A stretch of DNA of 32,198 nt from Deltaproteobacteria bacterium (GCA_031278475.1 JAITKK010000018.1:1-32198); one strand, 5' to 3'; shown: positions 10,475-20,188, counted from the stretch's first letter. The notes: generated from the sequence alone by a model not told the origin. A program made the numbers and translations.

Positions 10475-12196
10475 TCAACCATCCTTCCCCTTGCGCCGCT
10501 TCCCTTTAGGGGCTTGGGTAAGATCATCCTCCCCTTGCCCCCCCGGAGGGGCCCCGGGGCCTTCGGCCCCGGGGCCCTTCCCGGCGAGCCTGCGGGCAAG
10601 CCTTCCCAGCGGCGGGACGGCCTTGAGGAGGATTGCGATCGTTGTAAGGATTGCGAACAACGGGGCCAGCAGGTAGCCGAACCTCACGTAGGGGGTGAGC
10701 TTCTGGCCCCTCGGCAGGGGGACCTGGTATATGAAAGCCTTGACCTCGTTTAGCGAGGAGCGCGCAAGTACCCTCCCGGAGGGGAGGATGACCCCGCTTA
10801 TGCCGTTGTTGGCGGCCCGCAACAGGGGCCTGCGGGTCTCGACGGCCCTCAGGATCGAGTGGGCGAAGTGCTGGTCCGGGGCGAAGCTGTCCCCGAACCA
10901 GGCGTCGTTGGTGGTCACCACCAGCAGGTCCGCCCCGGCCTCCGCGTTCAGGCGGGAAAGGTAGGGGAAGATGGACTCGAAGCAGATGATTATCCCCATG
11001 CTCACGCCCTCGTAGGCTATGGGGGCTATGCCCTCGCCCGGGGAAAAATTCCCCGCGGCGCCCAGGACCCCTTGGAGGAAGGGGGCTTTGAGGAAGGGCA
11101 TAGTGTCGGAGAAGGGCACGTACTCCCCGAAGGGCACCAGGTGCAGCTTGTCGTAATGCGGCCCCAGGCGCCTCCCGGGGTAGAGGAGCCAGGCCCGGTT
11201 GCGGGTGGAGCGGCCCAGGCCTTTGTCATAGGCCACGGCCGTGAGCCCCACCAGCATGGGTATCCTCAGATCCTCCAGGAGTCCCATCACCCACTCGCTC
11301 TCATAGGGATCGTTTCCGAAGACGAAGGGGGCGGCCGTCTCCGACCAGACCACCAGGAAGGGGTCGTAGGTGGAGGCCTGGCGCGCCAGTATCCCGTAGC
11401 GGGCGAGTATCTCGCCCCGGTATGCGGAGTCCCACTTGTAGTTCTGGTCCACGGATGCCTGCAGCACCGCGAAGTCCCTCGCCTGCGCCTCCTGGAGCCT
11501 CCCCTCCTGCCCCATATAGGCGGGAGCCCCATAGGCCAGAAGGACCATGACCACGGCAAGGGGCGCCGCGACCATGGGCAGCCACTCTTTTTTGCCCCTG
11601 CCCCGCAGCCACATGATGGCCGCAAGCCCCAGGGCGCAGCCGGAAAGGGCCACAAGGTAGCCCAGGCCGTAGGTGCCTATGAGATCCGCGACGCCCAGGA
11701 GCCTGGGGGCCGCCGCCAAGGAGCCCGCGATGGGCGTCCAGTTGAAGCCCGTGAACACCCAGTTCTTAAGCCAATCCAGGCCCGCCCAGTACAGGGCCGC
11801 CTTCAGGAGGAAGGGGAAGGGCCTTTGGAGCCAGTCGTGGCCCGCAAGAAGCCAGGCGAAGAGCCCCTGGTAGAGGCCCAGGAAGGCCGCGAGCAACAAA
11901 AGCACCAATGCCCCGCCCCAGGGCCCCAGGCCCCCGTAGCCGGACATGACGCCTGAGAGCCAGCTGAAGCTGGCAAGCCCCAGCGCAAGCCCGTATATCC
12001 AGCCGTAAAAAAGGGATCCCTTTCCGGCCCTTCCGTGGATGGCCAAGAGCAATGGCGCGAGGCATGCGAAGGACAGCGGGTAGAGCCCCACCCGCGGGTA
12101 GGCAAGGGCCTGGATGACCCCGCCCAGGCCCGCGAGCGGGAAGGCGACATAAGGCGGGAGCGGGAAAGGCGATTCTTTGGCTGGGGCTTCTTGCAT
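10475..12196 (-). CDS. lnt: Apolipoprotein N-acyltransferase
   Basis: Multi-TM N-terminus and nitrilase domain: VWSETAAPFVF, GPHYDKLHLVPFGEYVPF, GIIICFESIFPYLSR, VVTTNDAWFGDSFAPDQHFAHSILRAVETRRPLLRAANNGIS. Confidence 0.95.
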   Translation of the reverse strand: MQEAPAKESPFPLPPYVAFPLAGLGGVIQALAYPRVGLYPLSFACLAPLLLAIHGRAGKGSLFYGWIYGLALGLASFSWLSGVMSGYGGLGPWGGALVLLLLAAFLGLYQGLFAWLLAGHDWLQRPFPFLLKAALYWAGLDWLKNWVFTGFNWTPIAGSLAAAPRLLGVADLIGTYGLGYLVALSGCALGLAAIMWLRGRGKKEWLPMVAAPLAVVMVLLAYGAPAYMGQEGRLQEAQARDFAVLQASVDQNYKWDSAYRGEILARYGILARQASTYDPFLVVWSETAAPFVFGNDPYESEWVMGLLEDLRIPMLVGLTAVAYDKGLGRSTRNRAWLLYPGRRLGPHYDKLHLVPFGEYVPFSDTMPFLKAPFLQGVLGAAGNFSPGEGIAPIAYEGVSMGIIICFESIFPYLSRLNAEAGADLLVVTTNDAWFGDSFAPDQHFAHSILRAVETRRPLLRAANNGISGVILPSGRVLARSSLNEVKAFIYQVPLPRGQKLTPYVRFGYLLAPLFAILTTIAILLKAVPPLGRLARRLAGKGPGAEGPGAPPGGQGEDDLTQAPKGKRRKGKDG

Positions 12197-12392
12197 GTGT
12201 CTTTCGAGATGCGCGGCTTCATGGCTGCGCCATGCTTGCGGCCTTGCGGCGGGTATCGGGCTTGGAAGGCCGGGAACTCGGGCGGCAAGGGCCGGACGGC
12301 GAAAGCTTGTGGGAAGTCGCGTGGCATTGGCACAAAAGCGGGATTATGGCATGCGGCCATGGTATGGCATGCCTTCATATTATATATAGTGT

Positions 12393-13463
12393 CTAGGCCC
12401 CGCCTTGGAAAGACACCCGGCCCTTGAAGCCCTCCGGCACCCACAGCTCCAGCATGGAGCAGGCGAGCCCGGAGCCGATGCCCATGAGGGCCACCCTTGA
12501 GCCGGGCCTTATGAGCCCTTGCTCGAAGGCGAGATCGAAGGCGAAGGGGATGGCGACCGGGCCCATGTTGCCGTACTGGGGGTAGGTCTTGAGGATGCGC
12601 TCCCAGGGGATGCCCAGGGCCTCGGAGAAGCGCCTGGTGTTGGCCTCGCTAACCTGGTGGCTGATTACCAGATCGAAGTATTTGGGTTCCCAGCCAAAAT
12701 CAAGCCTCCCTTCCTCGAAGGTCCTGGCCGCCAGGGCGACCCCCTTCTCAAGGAGCTTGGCCGGATCGGTCCACATGCCGCTCTCGTCGCCCCGGCACAA
12801 ATCGTTGGATGCGGGATCGGTCAGGGACGCCATGGCGACCATCCTCGGGGAGTGGGGGTATCTCTCGGCCTTCCCCACCAGCATGGCGGCCCCGCCGGAG
12901 CCCAGGGTAAGGGTCGCGAAGTGCCCGAAGAAGCCCTGGAGCGTAACCCCCGGCCCCAGAAGTGCCCTTACCGTGCTGGTAAGGACCCTTCTCGCGTTCT
13001 CGCCAGCTACCACAAGGGCATGGTCGATGATCCCGTTTTCCAGCTGCAACGCAGATAGCGCCAGCCCGTCCAGGAAGCCCAGGCAGGCCGAGCCCAAATC
13101 CAGGCTCTGGGCCCTTGGGCCGAGCCCAAGGGCCGCCTGTATGACGGAGGCGGTGGAGGGCTCTAGGAAGTCGCGGCCCACGGACGTGGAGTAGAGCAAG
13201 TCGATTTCAAGGGGGGAAAGCCCGGACCCCTCCATGAGCCTTCCCGCCGCGAGTATGGCCCCCCGGCTGGGGGGCGAATCCCCTGGGTAGAGATCCCTCG
13301 AGCCTATGCCCGTCATCCTGGGAATGGTCCCCAAGGGGACCCTTATCCTCTCGTAAAGGGGCGCGAGGGTGGATTCCAGGGCACCGGTGCTAAGGCTCTC
13401 CGGGCCCTCGTCCCGGGCCCAGGCGAGGATGGCGCTGTTCTCGAAGCGGGCTTGCCTGCGCAT
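12393..13463 (-). CDS. 3-oxoacyl-ACP synthase III-like condensing enzyme
   Basis: Putative Cys/His/Asn triad: SACLGF, ISHQVSEAN, YGNMGP. Thiolase fold motifs; not assigned to FabH versus a relative. Confidence 0.8.
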   Translation of the reverse strand: MRRQARFENSAILAWARDEGPESLSTGALESTLAPLYERIRVPLGTIPRMTGIGSRDLYPGDSPPSRGAILAAGRLMEGSGLSPLEIDLLYSTSVGRDFLEPSTASVIQAALGLGPRAQSLDLGSACLGFLDGLALSALQLENGIIDHALVVAGENARRVLTSTVRALLGPGVTLQGFFGHFATLTLGSGGAAMLVGKAERYPHSPRMVAMASLTDPASNDLCRGDESGMWTDPAKLLEKGVALAARTFEEGRLDFGWEPKYFDLVISHQVSEANTRRFSEALGIPWERILKTYPQYGNMGPVAIPFAFDLAFEQGLIRPGSRVALMGIGSGLACSMLELWVPEGFKGRVSFQGGA

Positions 13464-13668
13464 GGTGATTTTTAAAGTTTCATCTTTTGTGATACGCTAC
13501 ATTGGGAAGCCGGGCGGGGCCTTCGCCGCCCCGGCCGGCAAGGCTCCCCTCCGCCCATCGCCAGGGCCAAGGGCCCAGGACAGCCACAAAATATAGTCCA
13601 TATAAAACAACAAATGCGCGCATCTTGGGCCAGGCCCGATGCCACGCCAAAAAACCCAAGGAACGATT

Positions 13669-15105
13669 ATGACTGAAGCCTCTTTCCCGCGCAAGACCAA
13701 AATAGTAGCGACGCTGGGGCCGGCCTCATCCTCCAGGGAGGTCCTGAGCCACATGATAGACGCCGGGCTCAACGTCGCCAGGCTCAATTTCTCACACGGG
13801 GACCACGAGAGCCACCGGGCCGTCATCAAGATACTCAGGGAGCTTTCCGCGGAGAAGGGTCGCGACGTGGGGATCCTCCAGGATCTCTCCGGGCCCAAGA
13901 TCCGCCTGGGGGCCATCTCCGAGAGGAGGTTGGAAACCGGCGACAAGATCCGCCTCGTCGTGGGCCAGGGCGACACCCCTCCCGAGGTGCTCTCCGTGAA
14001 CTACGAGTTCCTGACCGACGACGTGGAGGTCGGGAGCCGCATCCTCCTGGCCGACGGGCGCATGGAGCTTAAGATCCTGGGCAAGGACAAGGACGGCCTG
14101 GACGCCGAGGTGCTGACGGGCGGCGACATCAGCGCCCACAAGGGGGTGAACCTCCCGGACAGCAACCTGCGGGTCAGGGCCTTCACCGAGAAGGACAAGC
14201 TGGACCTCACCACGGGCCTGGACGCCGGTGTGGACTTCGTGGCCATGAGCTTCGTGCGGCACGAGGACGACCTCAAGCCCGTCCGCGAGATGATAAACCG
14301 CTCGGTAAGCCCGCCCCTGCTTATAGCAAAGATCGAGAAGCCCCAGGCCCTCACAAGGGTCCCGCAGATCCTGGACGTGGCCGACGGGCTCATGGTCGCG
14401 AGAGGCGACTTGGGCGTGGAGATGGCCCTGGAGGATGTCCCGCACATACAGAAGATGCTGATAGCGAGCGCCCGCCGCCGCGGCAAGGTGGTCATCACCG
14501 CGACCCAGATGCTGGCATCCATGGTGTCCAGCCCCAGGCCCACAAGGGCCGAGGTGACAGACGTGGCCAACGCGATACTTGACGGCACCGGGGCGGTGAT
14601 GCTCTCGGACGAGACGGCCGTTGGCCAGTACCCCGTGGAGGCGGTCGCGATACTGGACAGGGTCGCCAAGGCGACCGAGCCCAACATCGAGATGGACAAG
14701 TTCCTGAACGAGGAAATGGACCCAAGGCTCGACCCGATGGGCGCGAGCATTACCCATGCGGTCTCCATCCTTGCGAAGGAGCGCAACGCCAAGGCCATAG
14801 TCGCCATCACCCAGACCGGCTCGACGGCGAGGCTGGTGTCCCACTTCAGGCAGCAGGTGCCCATAGTGGGCATGACCTCCTCCCAGACCACCTACAGGCA
14901 GCTGACCATATCCTGGGGCGTGACCCCGGCCATGGCCCCTGCCTGCGACTCCATCATGCTTCTGGAGCAGCTGGCGTCCGAGTTCCTCGTGAAGAACGGC
15001 ATCGCCAAGAAGGGCGACGTGGTCTTCCTCACCTGCGGGCTGCCCCTGCAGAGGAGCGGCACCACCAACCTCATCAAGCTTTTGGACATCGGGGAGTCAT
15101 CCTAA
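13669..15105 (+). CDS. pyk: Pyruvate kinase
   Basis: RKTKIVATLGPASSS, ARLNFSHGDHESH, ILQDLSGPKIRLG, MVARGDLGVEMALEDVPHIQK, VVITATQMLASMVSSPRPTRAEVTDVANAILDGTGAVMLSDETA. Internal ATG at 13669 is the homologous start. Confidence 0.96.
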   Translation: MTEASFPRKTKIVATLGPASSSREVLSHMIDAGLNVARLNFSHGDHESHRAVIKILRELSAEKGRDVGILQDLSGPKIRLGAISERRLETGDKIRLVVGQGDTPPEVLSVNYEFLTDDVEVGSRILLADGRMELKILGKDKDGLDAEVLTGGDISAHKGVNLPDSNLRVRAFTEKDKLDLTTGLDAGVDFVAMSFVRHEDDLKPVREMINRSVSPPLLIAKIEKPQALTRVPQILDVADGLMVARGDLGVEMALEDVPHIQKMLIASARRRGKVVITATQMLASMVSSPRPTRAEVTDVANAILDGTGAVMLSDETAVGQYPVEAVAILDRVAKATEPNIEMDKFLNEEMDPRLDPMGASITHAVSILAKERNAKAIVAITQTGSTARLVSHFRQQVPIVGMTSSQTTYRQLTISWGVTPAMAPACDSIMLLEQLASEFLVKNGIAKKGDVVFLTCGLPLQRSGTTNLIKLLDIGESS

Positions 15106-15346
15106 GGCCCTAAGGCCATAAGGACATCGCTCCGCCCCATGGGGCGTTGCGGGATCCTTCCAGGCCTTATGCTGTTTCCCTAATATTTCGCGTAACGATC
15201 CCCTATCAGGCATGACAAAGCCAAGCTCATGGATCGTCCGTTCCCAGGCTCTGCCATTGGTTTAGCCCCAATGGCTTAGCCTCAAAGGCTAAACGTAAGG
15301 TTCGGGGCCATCGGGTGAACCCCGCGGCCCCAAGGCTAAGGGCCTG

Positions 15347-15438
15347 CCCGCCCGTGCCTGTCGGCACGGGCGGGGAATGGCCCGGAAGGATCCCCCCGGC
15401 ACAAGCCGCGCAATGCGGCGGGCCCCATGGCCCGCCGC
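15347..15438. repeat. Two perfect GC-rich hairpins downstream of pyk
   Basis: cccgcccgtgcc-tgtc-ggcacgggcggg (15347-15374) and gcggcgggcc-ccat-ggcccgccgc (15415-15438). Confidence 0.8.
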
Positions 15439-15706
15439 GTGGGCCAGGCCTGCCACTTAGGCGGGATCTTCTTGGCTGGGGCAGAGGAAAGGGGCGGCAT
15501 AGCGGCAAAGGACAGGGGCAGGGGACAAGGAAGCTTTCCCCGACACAGCATATATTGATAAAGGGAGGGCGGCCAACAGCCCATGGGTGGCCTAAAGTCA
15601 CTGAGGCCGCCATCCGATAAGACAAGTGGATGATTGGGTTTACGGGGAAGGGATCCGCCTATCCCCAACCCAAGACGAGCGCAGCCCGAAAGGCCAGGGG
15701 TTTTCC

Positions 15707-18700
15707 ATGTCAGGAACCAAGAAAGTGTCGCAGGTCGTGGTGAAGGTGCCCTGCCCGGATCGTTTGATAGAGGTCAGGGTCACCCCGCCGGACAGCCAGC
15801 TGGACGTGCGCATCCTCAACGAGGGCGACACCCTGGAGGTCAAGATCCTGCCCCGCGGCAAACACGTCGAGGTCAAGGTCAACCCCGTGGAGGACACAGA
15901 CGATCTGATAAAGGACAGGACCCGGCTTCCCGGTGAGGGTGAGCCCGCGGAAGGCCAGGATGAGGAACCCGGGCCAATAGAGGCGGTATCCGTCATACCG
16001 CCGGTAACCGGCAAGACATTTTTGGGTGTGGAGGTCCACGAGCTTCAGGTGGCGGATCTCAGCAAGCTGGACGCCTCCGACACCGCCTTCAGGGAAACCA
16101 CCGGCGAGGAACCCATCCAGCCATCCTTGGGATCCTACCAGCCAGAGGGCCAGGACAAGGATTCCGTGGCGCTCTACGAGAAGGATTCCTCCTTCCCGAT
16201 GTACCAGGCGCCTTTCGCGGACGAGGCCGACAGGGAACCCGTTCCCGCTTTCGGCGAGTTCCCGCCCCAAGGGCCCGGGGGCGAGGCCCTGGCCCCGGAC
16301 GGCGGCGAGCTGGGGGGCGACGACTACGAGGTGCTCCCGGCGCAGCCCTTGGAGGGCATCATTGGGGATGGCACGGACCTTGGCAGCATCGCGGCAGGCG
16401 AGGTGCTGGCCCTTGGCGGTAACAGCCTGGAGGAGGCCATTGACCATTTGGGTAAAGGGGTGTCCCCACAGCCGGAGCCTCAGCCCGAAGCCGTCGAGGA
16501 GCCCCCGCCCGATGCCGTAATCGTCGAAAGCCCCGATGCCGTTAGTGCCCCGGATGGCTCTGAGCCTGATTTGTCCGCCCCGGATGGCCCCGCGCCTGAT
16601 TTGTCCGCCCCGGATGGCCCCGCGCCTGATTTGTCCGCCCCGGATGACCCCGCGCCTGATTTGTCCGCCTCGGATGGCCCTGCGCCTGATTTGTCTTCCC
16701 CGGAGGGCCCTTCCCCGGAAGACGTGGGCATTGGACCTTCCGGGCAGATGTCCTTCGACGCGAAAACCATACAGGAGGCCAACGCCCTTCTGGAAAAGAT
16801 CGGGCAGCCGCCGGTTGACGCTTCCTTGATGACATTTTCCGAAGAGGATGCCCCTTCCGGGGATGACGTGGCGGCCGATTTCGAATCCGGCCCTTACGGG
16901 GAAGGCCAGGCTGCCCCGGGAGACCCGGACAGCTCAGCCGATGGGGTCCCATTGGGCGCGGGCGATCCTATGGCATTCGATGAGGAAACCATACGGGAGG
17001 CAAACGCCCTTCTGGAAAAGATTGGCCAGCCGCCGGTTGATGCCTCACTTGTTGGTGGCGTAACGGATGCCGCGGCCGGCGACACGCCAGAAGGCCAAGG
17101 TGCCGCCGAGGCGAAAGACGCGGCTGTTGCCGTTCCTGTGGAAAGCCTTGCAGGCGAGGGTGCGAACGGCGTCGGGCTTGGCGCGGGTTCCCCCATGGCG
17201 TTCGATGAGAAAACCATAGAGGAGGCCAACGCCCTTCTGGAGCAGTTGGGGGCGCCCCCGGTGGACGTCGCACAGGCCAACCTAAGTGCCTCCGGAGGGA
17301 CAGGGGACCCTGAGCCAGGAAAGGAGCTTCTTAAGGATACCCACGGCGACATGGCCGAGCTCGCGAACGTGAGCGAGAGCAACCCAAAGACAACAGACGG
17401 CGCCCCTGATACCCTAAAAGAGCTGGCGGAGAACGCCCAGGCCTTGGATGTGGGCGGCGAAGGGCCTCCAGCCTCTTCCACGCACCCAGTCGATCCCAAG
17501 GCCTTGGAGAACGCTAACAAGCTTCTGGAGGACATGGGCAAAGCCCCGTTGGATCCGTCTTCGCTTAAATCCGAAGAGGAGCTTGAGAGGATAATCGAGG
17601 AGAGCATCCCGGACAGCCAGTCGGACATCCAGGAACTAGCCGATGGCGAATCCTTCAACGGAGAAGCCACTGACGATGTAGTCGCCTTCAGGGACATGAT
17701 GGAAAAGGCCAAGGGGCTCGAGAAGGGCGTTAAGGTTGTTGAGATCCCGGAAAACCCGGAGCCTTCCGACATCCTCGGCCTTGACATGACGGGCCCGGGG
17801 GATCCCTGGTCAGGCAATGGGGATGACCCAGACCCTGTCGCATCCGCCATGGCAGGCCTGATAGCACAGGAAGAGCTAAACGCCCAAGAGGAGAAAGAGC
17901 CCAAAGAGGCAAAGAAGGAAGACCCGGAAGGGCAAAAAAAAAATCCTGACAAAGCCGGAAACGGGCAAGGGGACCCCTTAGACGAAGGGACGCCCCAGGA
18001 TCCAGGGCCCGATGGGCAACTGGAAGGCGAAGACGAGCTCGACAGCGTAACGGAATCGCTTACCGGGGACGATCTCAGAGACGAGTCCGGTCCCGACCAA
18101 GAACCCTCTTCGGATGGGACAGAGCCCCTCCCGGAAGACGATCCCGCCGCGGACGAAAGCCAGAAGGCAACGGACGCATCCGACTCAGCCGAAAGCCCGG
18201 ATAACACGGATAACCCAGGTAACCCAGAACCCACTGGCTCCGGCTGGTCACTTGAGTCCGGGCTTTTGGGCGCGGGTGCCCTGGCATTGGCAGGGTCCAT
18301 GGCAGCCCCGGAGCAAGCCTTGGCATCCCCTGCTATGGATGCGGTGTCCCAAGCCCAGCCTGACATCCCAGAAGATGCCGACCTTGGCTCGGAGGAGCCT
18401 GCCTTCCAGGTGGAAAGCGTCGCAGCCGATGCCAATCCCCCCGAGGCCGATGCCGATGCTGATTCCCCAATAGTTTCGGAAGACAGCCCCGAAACACTGG
18501 AAGCCCAAGCAGGGCTTGGGTCCCAAGCCGAACCAGAGGCCGAGCCAGAACCCGAGCATCCGGGTTTTGAGGTGGAAAGTGTAGCAATTGATGCTAATCC
18601 ACCAGAAGCTAAGGCCGAGGCTGAGGCCGAAGCCGAGGCCGATGCCCCGTTAGCTGCGGAAGACACACCCGAAACGCTGGATGCCCAAGCAGGGCTTGGG

Positions 18701-20155
18701 TCCCAAGCCGAGCCAGAACCCGAGCCCGAGCCCGAGCACACGGGTTTTGAGGTGGAAAGTGTCGCTGACACGGCCGATCCCTCAGTCCAAGATCCAAGCC
18801 TAGAACCTACCCAAGAATTTACCCAAGAACCTACCCAAGAAATTACCCAAGAACCCATCCTGGAACTTACCCAAGAACCTACCCAAGAAATTACCCAAGA
18901 GCCCATCCAAGTTCCAAGCCTAGACAAAGAGGAAGAGGGGATCCTGAGCCTGGAAAGCGAGTCCGCCCAAGTCGAGGCCCCGGAGGATGGATACGCTGCG
19001 GGGATCACCGATGCGGATAGCCTACTCGCCAAGAAAGCCGTAAGCGATGGCGACCCGCTCTTCGACGAGGCGCAGCTGCAGCCGGAGCCCTTGGACTTCA
19101 CGGCGGAAACCGAGGAAGTTGGAACGGATGATGGCTTGGATGGGGTTGTGGCCCAAGAGCATGCCCCGGAGGAGAGGTTCGCCCCGGAGATCCCGGAGGT
19201 GCAGAGCGTGACGGAGGAGGAGTCGCTTACCGAGGGCGATCCGCTCTTCGTGAACGCAACTCCCCTTTCAGAGCTGGAGGCATCCCTTGCGGGTTCTGTC
19301 CCCCAAGAGGGGGCGCAAGAGGCCCAGGAAGAACCCAGCATTGACGGAGAGATTGCCCAGTGGCCTGCGGAATCCGTTATTGATGCCGAGGAATCCCAGC
19401 CGGGCCAGGAATCGGCCGATCATGGGGAGGAGGCGCAGGATCCCTTGGTCGCGGCCGGTTCGGCAATCGACCCGGCGGATATCCAAGTGGATGGCTTGTC
19501 CCTGGAGGAGCCCCTCTTAGGCCAATCGGCCGAGAGCCCAGCAAGCTCCCCGGATGACTCGATAGTTGACGGCGAGCCGGTCCTGGAGGACTCAAGGGAA
19601 TTTTCAGAGCCTGAGGGGGTCTTGGATTATGCTGGCGAGGGTGCGGGCGGGGTACCCTTTGCCGGTGTCACCCTTGTGGGGCCCAATTCGGACTTCAGCC
19701 CGGATTCCTCAATCGCCAAGCTCCCGCCCGAGGCCTTGCCCCAGATTGGCGAGGGAACCCTTCTGGCGCAGGGGCTTGCGGCACCTGTGAGGGAAGGGGC
19801 CGCCGAGAGCGATTACCTGGAGGCCGATTCCGGTTACGTCGGGGCGGACGAGGGCTCCGTTGTGCCGGTCGCGAAGATCCCGGAGGAAAAGCCCCCATTC
19901 GAGAAGATGGGGGGGAATGCGGGTATTGAGACCCCCTACGCCCGCAACCGCCTCAGCGGGAGGCCCATGGCCGAGTCCTCGACAGCCGTTATAGTCAATT
20001 ACCTGGACGACAAGGACGAGGGGCTGGTGGTGGACCAGGGCCAGTACGGGGCCCTTGGGGCCGAGGAGGATCTGGACCTCGATCTCCTGGAGCTAGACAA
20101 CCCGCCAAGCTTCAAGGCCAAGCCCATGATCCCGGTGCCCAGGGAGCCAAGGTGA
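15707..20155 (+). CDS. Very large acidic repeat-rich protein of unknown function
   Basis: Single ~1480-codon ORF from likely start MSGTKKVSQVVVKVPCPDRLIEVRVTPPDSQLDVRILNEGDTLEVKILPRGKHVEVKVNP. Several internal repeat families; strongly Asp/Glu/Pro/Ala/Ser rich. Confidence 0.85.
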   Translation: MSGTKKVSQVVVKVPCPDRLIEVRVTPPDSQLDVRILNEGDTLEVKILPRGKHVEVKVNPVEDTDDLIKDRTRLPGEGEPAEGQDEEPGPIEAVSVIPPVTGKTFLGVEVHELQVADLSKLDASDTAFRETTGEEPIQPSLGSYQPEGQDKDSVALYEKDSSFPMYQAPFADEADREPVPAFGEFPPQGPGGEALAPDGGELGGDDYEVLPAQPLEGIIGDGTDLGSIAAGEVLALGGNSLEEAIDHLGKGVSPQPEPQPEAVEEPPPDAVIVESPDAVSAPDGSEPDLSAPDGPAPDLSAPDGPAPDLSAPDDPAPDLSASDGPAPDLSSPEGPSPEDVGIGPSGQMSFDAKTIQEANALLEKIGQPPVDASLMTFSEEDAPSGDDVAADFESGPYGEGQAAPGDPDSSADGVPLGAGDPMAFDEETIREANALLEKIGQPPVDASLVGGVTDAAAGDTPEGQGAAEAKDAAVAVPVESLAGEGANGVGLGAGSPMAFDEKTIEEANALLEQLGAPPVDVAQANLSASGGTGDPEPGKELLKDTHGDMAELANVSESNPKTTDGAPDTLKELAENAQALDVGGEGPPASSTHPVDPKALENANKLLEDMGKAPLDPSSLKSEEELERIIEESIPDSQSDIQELADGESFNGEATDDVVAFRDMMEKAKGLEKGVKVVEIPENPEPSDILGLDMTGPGDPWSGNGDDPDPVASAMAGLIAQEELNAQEEKEPKEAKKEDPEGQKKNPDKAGNGQGDPLDEGTPQDPGPDGQLEGEDELDSVTESLTGDDLRDESGPDQEPSSDGTEPLPEDDPAADESQKATDASDSAESPDNTDNPGNPEPTGSGWSLESGLLGAGALALAGSMAAPEQALASPAMDAVSQAQPDIPEDADLGSEEPAFQVESVAADANPPEADADADSPIVSEDSPETLEAQAGLGSQAEPEAEPEPEHPGFEVESVAIDANPPEAKAEAEAEAEADAPLAAEDTPETLDAQAGLGSQAEPEPEPEPEHTGFEVESVADTADPSVQDPSLEPTQEFTQEPTQEITQEPILELTQEPTQEITQEPIQVPSLDKEEEGILSLESESAQVEAPEDGYAAGITDADSLLAKKAVSDGDPLFDEAQLQPEPLDFTAETEEVGTDDGLDGVVAQEHAPEERFAPEIPEVQSVTEEESLTEGDPLFVNATPLSELEASLAGSVPQEGAQEAQEEPSIDGEIAQWPAESVIDAEESQPGQESADHGEEAQDPLVAAGSAIDPADIQVDGLSLEEPLLGQSAESPASSPDDSIVDGEPVLEDSREFSEPEGVLDYAGEGAGGVPFAGVTLVGPNSDFSPDSSIAKLPPEALPQIGEGTLLAQGLAAPVREGAAESDYLEADSGYVGADEGSVVPVAKIPEEKPPFEKMGGNAGIETPYARNRLSGRPMAESSTAVIVNYLDDKDEGLVVDQGQYGALGAEEDLDLDLLELDNPPSFKAKPMIPVPREPR
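16551..16700 (+). repeat. 30-nt in-frame tandem repeat, 5 copies
   Basis: cggatggccccgcgcctgatttgtccgccc-type units encoding (S)APDGPAPDLS. Confidence 0.92.
16748..17560 (+). repeat. Four dispersed protein modules 'M-x-FD-x-x-TI-x-EANALLE-x-[IL]-G-x-PPVD'
   Basis: MSFDAKTIQEANALLEKIGQPPVDASL (16748), MAFDEETIREANALLEKIGQPPVDASL (16970), MAFDEKTIEEANALLEQLGAPPVDVAQ (17195), VDPKALENANKLLEDMGKAPLDPSSL (~17489). Confidence 0.9.
18404..18770 (+). repeat. Three ~54-60 aa repeats (F[QE]VESVA...)
   Basis: FQVESVAADANPPEA...PETLEAQAGLGSQAEPE / FEVESVAIDANPPEA...PETLDAQAGLGSQAEPE / FEVESVADTADPS. Confidence 0.9.
18800..18915 (+). repeat. Short tandem repeat encoding (E/P)xTQEPTQEITQEPI
   Basis: Repeated 12-nt-type units containing 'acccaaga'. 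Confidence 0.88.
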
Positions 20156-20188
20156 TACCCGCCCCCCGCCTTGGCGGGGGGCGGGTAT
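20155..20188. terminator. Perfect GC-rich hairpin abutting the stop of the acidic repeat protein
   Basis: atacccgccccccgcc-tt-ggcggggggcgggtat; no T-tract, so terminator role is inferred. Confidence 0.6.

Noticed and set aside
10859-11956. 365-aa plus-strand ORF
   Set aside because: Antisense to lnt, His/Gly/Glu-rich shadow translation.
13792-14891. Two long minus-strand ORFs
   Set aside because: Antisense to pyruvate kinase.
16551-16700. Regular 30-nt repeats as a CRISPR array
   Set aside because: Units are contiguous without spacers, in frame within a large CDS.
16894-19341. 815-aa minus-strand Ser-rich ORF
   Set aside because: Fully antisense to the acidic repeat protein; arises because GC-rich, stop-poor repeat codons also read open on the other strand. 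No SD or domain motifs.
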